DNA from: Siphonodentalium dalli
Lineage: Eukaryota; Mollusca; Scaphopoda; Gadilida; Siphonodentaliidae
Reading direction: 5' to 3'
NCBI GenBank assembly: GCA_032622095.1
Contig: CP136063.1
Coordinates: 118,132,723-118,196,722 of the forward strand
DNA length: 64,000 nucleotides
Part shown: piece after piece, positions 52,901 to 61,900 of the stretch
How the letters are laid out: each line of letters begins with the position of its first letter
Position numbering within the stretch: position 1 is the first letter of the stretch
Made by a program: the position numbers and the translations under genes
The notes under the pieces: model-generated
What the model was told of the DNA's origin: nothing
What the model saw: only the letters and a program-made list of their open reading frames with translations
Databases searched by the model: none

Positions 52901-55900
52901 ATTATCAAAGATGTTTCTGACTGGAGGCAGAACATAGCATTAACTGAGCATTAAGTGGATAGTAATGTTCACTCAACATATTGCTTGAAATTTAGAGTTA
53001 TTGACCTCAAGTTATGGGTTGTGCCATTAAATGGAGAGGCATGACAACCTGTTTGAACAGCGGTATAGCAAGCTGGGTATAATAACTTGAAATTTTGCTT
53101 TCCAAACTTCTTTGTATTTGTCTCTAGTATTGAAAGTCTCTTTTCTGAACTTTATACATATATTTATTGTAATAAAATTACAATTTTGGGTAAGATATAT
53201 CCAAGATCTTTTGTCACTAGAAATAGATTTTTATTTTCAATTTTGTCCACATATAGTCGAATCTCGATAACTCATATGTCAATCTCTCTTTCAACTTCGA
53301 ACACTTGACTTGATCGAACAATATACCCTTTAAACCAATACATGTGGTCGCGACTTCGGTTGCAGCTGCACTCGTGTTAATGCCGGCGAGTGAGACGGTT
53401 TTGGATTAGGCTCAGGACGGATTATGAACTTAATCCCCGATGCCGCGTTAGCTGCAATACAAAGAAGTCGGATAGTTGACACTGTTAGTTGGAATCTCCA
53501 AGCTAACAGGGGCTATCTGGTTCTTTGCATTGAATTCCGGACAGAGGATGCTGGTATCCAGAGGTCTTCTGCACGGGACAGGAACGCCGAGACCTGCCGT
53601 AATCTGAAGAAGGGGCCTCCAAAAAAGAAGACATCATCAAGGAGAAGAAGGGACGCCGCCAGACGGGCGAAATGGAAAAAGAAGAAGGGGGTGACCGTTG
53701 ATCTGCCGGTCACCCCTCCCCGTGTGGTTCAGCCATCCAGTGTCACAGCTGGTAGGTCGGAGTTGTCTGAGAGACAGGCGACATCGCACCAACTAGCAGG
53801 GACTCCGTTCATCTGCCGGAGGTCCCTGCTGTCGTCGTCGAGGCAAGCGGAGACAGGGACGTGGACACCACCCCAGATGTACCTGCCGCCAGCTTCGACG
53901 TGGAGTTGGATAGCCTTCCACCTAGGACACCGGAGTACCATCACATCCCGCTGTCCTCCATCTCCACCACCACCACGAACACAGAAAAGGAGCAGGAATC
54001 AACACCCCCTGCTCTTGCTGAAGATTGGGAAACAGAACATCAAAAATCTACAATGGAAACTGCTAGGGTCATCGCAGAATCAAAACAATCAAGAAGAGAA
54101 CATGAACAGTACAGAATAGAACAAGAACAAAGAACTGAAGAGATCATACAACAAATTCGACAACAACGACAACAACAACATGAATCTTCACCATCTTCAG
54201 CGGAGAAGCCTAACTCCAAGAAAAAGAGAAAAAAGAAGAAATAATTGAGACAAAAAATGCTTTTTCATTTGTTTTTCTTATTATCTTAATAAAGCTAAGA
54301 AAATGAGGGATTAAGGAGAGGCGCCTTTCGACAATCCCAGGCTAGCCCCCCGAACCACTCACTTATATTCTTCAAATCTTCATCATGTCTTCTATCGCAT
54401 TCGACTTTCTATCTGAGGAGCTATTTCCACAACCACGTGGATAGTACTGACAAGGTCAAAAACATCATCCGACTATTATATAAATCAAGAGAATGATTCC
54501 TTTGACAAGAAATTTGACAAGCAGACTCTCATGACCAAGTATTTTAAATAATGCGTAATGTTTTTAAATGTTTTTCGTTTCATTATATATTCTTTGTTTT
54601 AAAATTGCTGTTAACATATAGTTCCGTTATAATGATTAAAAGAAATAAATGAAATTGCGTATCATGTTGTCTTAAAAAAATTTGACTGAAATTCAGCTGA
54701 AATGGGGAGACAGGTGACTTTGATAGACCATTCATCCAGGAGCCCTTTTCGATCTTTCGAAATGATATCTTGATTTAAACAACTGGTTCCCCAGGAAAAT
54801 GAGTTATCAAGATTTGACTACTAACTAACACAGCATGACAACAACTCTTACTGGATTAATGAAAATATCTGGAGGTTTGGAACCCTAAATGCATCTTCAA
54901 TTGACAGGAATCAAATTATTTACCTTGCGGTAAAAACATTAAAACAATATTGTTTTGCAAAACATATATATTACATTTTAGGTAATGATAAACTGATGCA
55001 GATCCTATATGAGGTGGAGTCGCCCCAAGAAAATCCACCAATCAGTGAACTCCATGATTATCCTGTGGTCTGGCGGTTCCAAGTCCGTGTATCATTCCAA
55101 CATTTCATGCAGCAATTCCAGATCTCTAATGTGTCCAAGCTTTATCCAATCACTAACCATCTCCTCGGAGAGGTAAGTAATTATATGCTATATCTCTCAG
55201 AGCGTTTTTCATGTTTTTACATAAAAAAAAAATTCAAATCCCACATCTTTCTGCATTTAATATACTTGGATATTTGGTAGGATCCTCAAAGCCCCAGAAT
55301 TACTAAATTCTATCATGCTATTAGAGTCTTTTGTTAGATAATCACTGATTGAATAAGTTAAATTGAGTTCATCGATTCCCTGGATATTTATTTCTAATTC
55401 TGAGGCTTTCCGGAGATGAATGGCATTAACCCTTTCTATAGTAAATACTCATTGACGAGTAATTTTCATTGGAATCTGACCATTTCCCACCAATGAATAG
55501 GAATTCTTCTGCACTTCTACTATCTTTTTGTCCCACTGTTCTCTGCTCATTATTTTTGACCCCTCCAAATGAATAATAGCCCATTCCAATATTTATTTTA
55601 TAACTGGATGCAAGAATCCATTTAGTATAGAAAGGGTTAAATGACTAAAAGTTTAATTTTGTTCAGAAATTGAAAGTCATTGCCCAAACTTTTAGTAAAT
55701 GAAAATATTTTTTGCAAGATGTGAATAACTTTTGCATTTGAATTTATCGGCGAATTTGCTTATGGTTTGCCTGGCACATTGGCATTTTGAGTGTAATTAA
55801 TTGGAAAGTGTGAGTGCTTACAGAGAACATTCCTTGTAAAAAGCTAGATAGCAATCCACCCAAATATATTTGCATCGGGCAAAATTGGAAATTTTACCTC

Positions 55901-58900
55901 CCAAAGGTGGACACCAGGTGACATTGACTTGGTATGTTTTACAGAACATTCCATTTATTTTCGCCATCCTCAACCAGTTTGGTCCAGTGAAATAACAACA
56001 GTCTGGAGCCATTATGTGGTTATGACAGTGCTAAAATCATTCCAAACACAAAGTAAATTCTTATAAAAGTATCGTATTAATATTTGAAGACAACCATTTT
56101 CAGCTCTATTTCAAGTGTTGACTATATCAATATTGGTAGCCTTAAAGGAAATCAGGCTTATTATCCAATTGCTTGCTTCAGTTTGGTAAGAAGCCATTTA
56201 TAAATATTTCCAGAATCACCATCTTCAAGTTATAGCACTACTTCCGAACATAATGAAAATGCATAAGATGCTGGTGGAACATTTCCGACGCAAGATAGAT
56301 AGGATTGAAGCTCGAAGAATCACTATTAAGGGATTTCTCGATAAACATGCTGGAGGTAAGACCTGCCTGTGAGAACATTATGAACATCTGTGTTTTAATA
56401 ATTAGGTGGCATCAGCATACTTAAAATTCTGCTGCATGAAAATTGTTTATCGCTCTTGAAAATATTAAGAGGCACTTTCAATTATTGAATTCTGAGTAAT
56501 TGTTCTGAATCAGAGAACAAATGTTTAGCGAGGTGTAGCCAAGGAATCTATGTTTATATGATACTTTGAATTTTAGATTGTTTTCATTATGTACTGTTAT
56601 AAATTTCTGCTTCGGTTTGGAAAATTATTGATTTCTCTTATGTGCCAGTCATATTGAAATTGTGTCATGAATTGTTATAACCAAGGTTCATAATAAAGTT
56701 CAGTAAAAAATGTTAGGTTGGTTGTCAAACTTAAAATCTGAACATTCCTATCCACTGAAACTTTTAAACAATTTGATAGTAGCAAAATGAATATTTCTTT
56801 TTTTGTCTTCAGCTTTCAGTAATGATTTTAATCAGCTGGTGGAGGATTTCTTCATTTGTTGGAATTGTGTAAAAGAAGCAATAAAGTTCTACAGTAAGTA
56901 TTTTTCTCCTTGAAGGCTGGTGTTTTTTAATCTAATATTTAAAGTAAAAATTATCTTCACTGGCACGTTCACATGTATCAGCTGATTAATTTACTTGTTA
57001 TGATTGCTGTTGGAATAAAATCTGAAACCACATTGTAGTACTGAAACACAGTTAGTGCCGAATAGCGCAAATGTTTATCCTACCGATGTTCACATATAGT
57101 AAAAGCCCAATTTTGGTATAAATTTTTGTACATATGCAGTGTAAAATGGGTGCTTGAAAATAGCAGATATCTGGTTTTTATCAGGCTCTACCTTGCATTT
57201 ATCCAGTTGGAAAAAATGATCAACCTTTTCAGCAATACCACAATGCATAGTACTTCTTGTAATATCGGTGTATCATTAGAGTTGGCGATGAATTTTAATG
57301 ATCTTTTGTCTGAATTATCCCTGACTATCGTATTGTATTGTAGCTGTGATGTCTGGCCGTAGACACAATTTTGTCTGAGCTTCTATTCTTACTTTTTTTT
57401 TAACTTGGCACTGATACTTAGTACCATGGGAACCTTGGTACCTGTGATTATGAGGTCCTTCTGACTTTTTTTGGTGGAATTTTCCCCCCCTTTTATTACT
57501 TAGAAAACTTTCGCACCATGCAGAAATTTGTCTGCGCTTGTTTTCCTACATTTTCAGGTAAATTTTTTTAAACTTTGCACAGAAGCCTGTTGGGAATTTT
57601 TGTTTTCACTATTTCACTAGGGGTATCCTTAGTCCCATTGGGGCAGCCCACCTCTAGTTTTATCAGCAAATATTCATTCTGATTTAAGGAGTAAATGTTT
57701 ACATATGTGCGTAGTTCAGGTATTGTGTTTTCTGAAATGTACGGCCGGCATTGTTGGAATCCTCAAAAATATTAGTTGAATGCTACAATTTTCAGTGGGC
57801 AAGTGCCTATGTACTCACTCTGTTTGATTAACTGAAATGAGTGCCTTTAAGTTTGCACATAATATATTAATATCCATAACATATCACTGAATCTCTCATG
57901 TTCATGAATTGCAGAATGTAGGACCAAACAGGGTGTATACATGATACCTGAAGAATATCAGAACATGGAGCTTGATTTGGATTCACCGATAGAAGTCTTG
58001 CTCCCAAATGAGAGAGGACTTGGGCTGTGTTCCTTTGTCATGGTGGAGTTCCTGCTCCGGCGGCAAAACACCTTTGTTGAGATGAGTAGAAAAGGGAAAC
58101 AGCAGAAGTGAGTATTCAAACATTGATTGTCTATCAAGTATGCAATTAAATTGTGTGGAAGTTACTATATTAAGTCAAGATAAGCACTACAATTTATATT
58201 TTAACTTCATCATGGTTCATGTTTTCAAGTGTGTCAAAACCTTTTTGACAGTTCTAGGGGGGCCTCGGTGGCTCAGTCGGTAAGGAGTACAACTCCAAGC
58301 CATATCGCCCTCCAGTGTTCAAATCCAATTGTTTCCATTGTGGACTTTGTAACTCGAAATTGTTATCTGGTGGAGTTGTCAGTTACTCGCCGTTTTTTTG
58401 CCACGACGAGTTTATCAGCCATTAAAATCACTGTTTGATTAGCCATAAGTTTGCGGATTTCCTCCACCACCAAAGCTGGCAATGTTGTGATATGGCCTTA
58501 TTTGCTGAAAGCGACATTAAACCCCAATCAATTAATTGACAGTTCTAAGTGTTCTAAGAATCCCCTTGTATGCCACCCAGGGATGCAAGATATAAACATA
58601 ATATCAATACAATTTGATAAATGCGGGTACTACACAACACATACCCGCAGCTGGTACACATTATGATGAATAAAGCGACATACCCGCACCATTTCGGATC
58701 GTTTTTTCTGAACATACCCACAAATACACATCCGGCTTCCTGTGTTATAAATCATATACCGACGCTGTTTGTGCTTTAATTCATGGACACATCACGTTAC
58801 TAGTAGCATTGTATACAACATACCCGCTACAACTACCCGCACTAAACTACAGTGACTGGGCAGCAACAATTTACCCGCATAGACTATCGGGAATCGCGAG

Positions 58901-61900
58901 GCACCACATACCCGCAACATACACGCACTCAACTCTTGAGACCTCTTCTGTGTCCATAAACACCCGACATCTACCCTTTGACCAATCAAATTCACACTCA
59001 ATCAACCTAGAGTATAAAAGGACAGGCAAAATCCACATCTATCCACGCCATCCTGGTCCTGAAGAAGATACACTTGTATCGAAAGCGCTAGACCATTTTT
59101 AGGATATTCAAGTGATTGAGATTACCTCCCTGGAGGATCATCCTCGCTTTTTTGAATTTATTAACTCATTACTCAATCACATTAAATATGGCCACGAGCA
59201 TTTCTCTCACCAGTGTCACACCCGTTGACATCAATTTTCCCACACCCAACGTGTCCCTCACTATAGTAATTCATGATGACAACTTACAATGGGGAACTAA
59301 ATGCACACGCACAAATCTGGAACACTAAACCTCAGCACAGCACCTCAGCGCGCAAATAAAGAGAGAGATAGCGCGGATCTTCACTCTCCGCGCACCCTAC
59401 CACCAGTAGGCACTAACAAGAAGGACTTTAATTAGTCGCCTCCAAGTTCTAAGTGTTAATTGATATAGATGTTATAAAAGCTCTACAGAGTAAACTTGAC
59501 AGTATAGGCAGACTGTTGTTATAATAATTTCTCTATTTTGCCCCAGCTACTATATGTCAGTGATATTTTATTTGGGTGATTTTGCACAAATATATCCACA
59601 CAAAATCTATCAACAAACTTTCTATGGACATATGTTCAGGAAATATTGGCCACAGACAACTGAAATTAAACCCAGCGCTAGTTGGTGTGGAAATTGAATG
59701 CTTCCTTGGCATGTGCAATCAAAATAAATTATAACATGGCATGCACATGCTTATAAAAAAAAAAATTGCATGAGAAATGGGAAATTTACTTTGCATTGTC
59801 TAAACTGCTAATTATGCAGCATCTAGTTTCCCATTCCCTCTTGTAATGACAGCTTACAATCAAATTACATGGAGATAATTTTAGAATACAGAATTACATG
59901 GAGTGTGAGCATATAACAAAGCCCAAAAATTAACGAAGTATGGAAATGACATTCCTTCTAACCGAGGCTAGAGGTAGCTATTCTACAGTCTCCAGGCGAT
60001 ATTCGATCTTACCGAGGCTAGAGGTAGCTATTCTACAGTCTCCAGGTGACATTCGATCTTACCGAGGCTAGAGGTAACTATTCTACAGTCTCCAGGTGAT
60101 ATTCGATCTTACTGAGGCTAGAGGTAGCTATTCTACAGTCTCCAGGTGATATTCGATCTTACCGAGGCTAGAGGTAGCTATTCTACAGTCTCCAGGTGAC
60201 ATTCGATCTTACCGAGGCTAGAGGTAGCTATTCTACAGTCTCCAGGTGACATTCGATCTTACCGAGGCTAGAGGTAACTATTCTACAGTCTCCAGGCGAT
60301 ATTCGATCTTACCGAGGCTAGCGGTCGCTATTCTACAGTCTCCAGGTGACATTCGATCTTACCGAGGCTAGAGGTAACTATTCTACAGTCTCCAGATGAG
60401 ATTCAATCTTACCGAGGCTAGAGGTAGCTATTCTACAGTCTCCAGGTGACATTCGATCTTACCGAGGCTAGAGGTAGCTATTCTGTAGTCTCCTGATAAC
60501 ATTCGATCTTACAGAGGCTAGAGGTAGCTATTCTACAGTCTCCAGGCGATATTCGATCTTACCGAGGCTAGAGGTAGCTATTCTACAGTCTCCAGGCGAT
60601 ATTCGATCTTACCGAGGCTAGAGGTAGCTATTCTACAGTCTCCAGGTGACATTCGATCTTACCGAGGCTAGAGGTAGCTATTCTACAGTCTCCAGGCGAC
60701 ATTCGATCTTACCGAGGCTAGAGGTAGCTATTCTACAGTCTCCAGGCGATATTCGATCTTACCGAGGCTAGAGGTAGCTATTCTACAGTCTCCAGGCGAT
60801 ATTCGATCTTACCGAGGCTAGAGGTAGCTATTCTACAGTCTCCAGGCGATATTCGATCTTACCGAGGCTAGAGGTAGCTATTCTACAGTCTCCAGGCGAT
60901 ATTCGATCTTACCGAGGCTAGAGGTAACTATTCTACAGTCTCCAGGCGATATTCGATCTTACCGAGGCTAGAGGTAGCTATTCTACAGTCTCCAGATGAG
61001 AATCGATCTTACCGATGCTAGAGGTAACTATTCTATAGTCTCCAGTCTAGTTATAACTAGACCAAAATTTCCTTACAGTCAACTCTCAGTCTAGAGACAC
61101 AGGTACTTACATTCATTTCCCGAGATGGACGGGGAATTCCCCACTGGCGACAGCTCATTAATGTTCATGTTTCTATATAAAGCACGTCAACGCTGGAATG
61201 TTTGCAGTGGGTCAAAGGTCAGTGATGGTGCTATGACACTGGAGAGTGTGGTTTACTGTTTTGATTGATGTGCGACAATTCCTACATGCATGAATAACAA
61301 TTGCTGTCGCTTCAATCCCCATAAAGCAAATTCGGCCTGAAAGGAATCGCCATATACGCATCTTTTCTTGTTATAAATAAACTCTGTATAATGTGTTCCT
61401 GTTCTTGTTTCAGCGATTCAATACTTATTTTTTGCAATGCATTCTTAATGGCAATATTGATCATTTAGTTTTGCCAAAATCAGCCACTGTTTTCACAAAG
61501 CCTCGCTTTCATCATCATTTCCACCTTCCGTAATACTTACTTTTAGAAATATTGGGTGGGGCTTGTATGAATAATTATTATTGAGTGCAGAATGTGAATA
61601 GTTAATGGTTTTGCAGGAAGCTATTGATTGGTAGAGTAAAGCACTTTTTGATGCACATTGTTTGGATTTCTCCCGTTTATTTATTGCTTGAGAGTCTCAA
61701 GACCGTAAGTTGAAAGTAATGAAAATTAGGTCTAGTTTTAATAAGACTGTATAGTTTCCAAACATCATTGTAAGTTAAATGCATACGAGACCATGTTTCT
61801 CTATGGTCATATCAATCAACCATATATATAGTGAAGCAAACAGCTTATATTTTATTCTTAATATCATTCTCAACTCTTGTAGAACTGGAGGGAACATTCG

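Larger units (their letters stand above)
58554..59444. mobile_element. 891-bp insertion with TATA box and CTGAAGA...GAAA hairpin
   Basis: Flanked by a perfect 13-bp direct repeat AGTTCTAAGTGTT (58541-58553, 59445-59457). The body is rich in 'acccgca' motifs. It has TATAAAAG at 59013-59020 and, 30-40 bases on, the folded motif at 59050-59105. AATAAA lies at about 59356. Two frames of 70-97 codons are not recognised. Could be a terminal region of a retroelement such as a Penelope-like element. Confidence 0.6.

Noticed and set aside
53513-53944. Minus-strand ORFs opposite the GC-rich retroelement remnant
   Set aside because: They mirror the basic plus-strand ORF (FFFFHFARLAAS opposite the Lys/Arg block) and have no features of their own.
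58257-58330. Functional tRNA gene
   Set aside because: A and B boxes are present, but no acceptor stem closes, and it continues into a SINE body with flanking target duplications.
59961-61046. CRISPR array
   Set aside because: The whole 50-bp unit is repeated without unique spacers, and the context is animal nuclear DNA.
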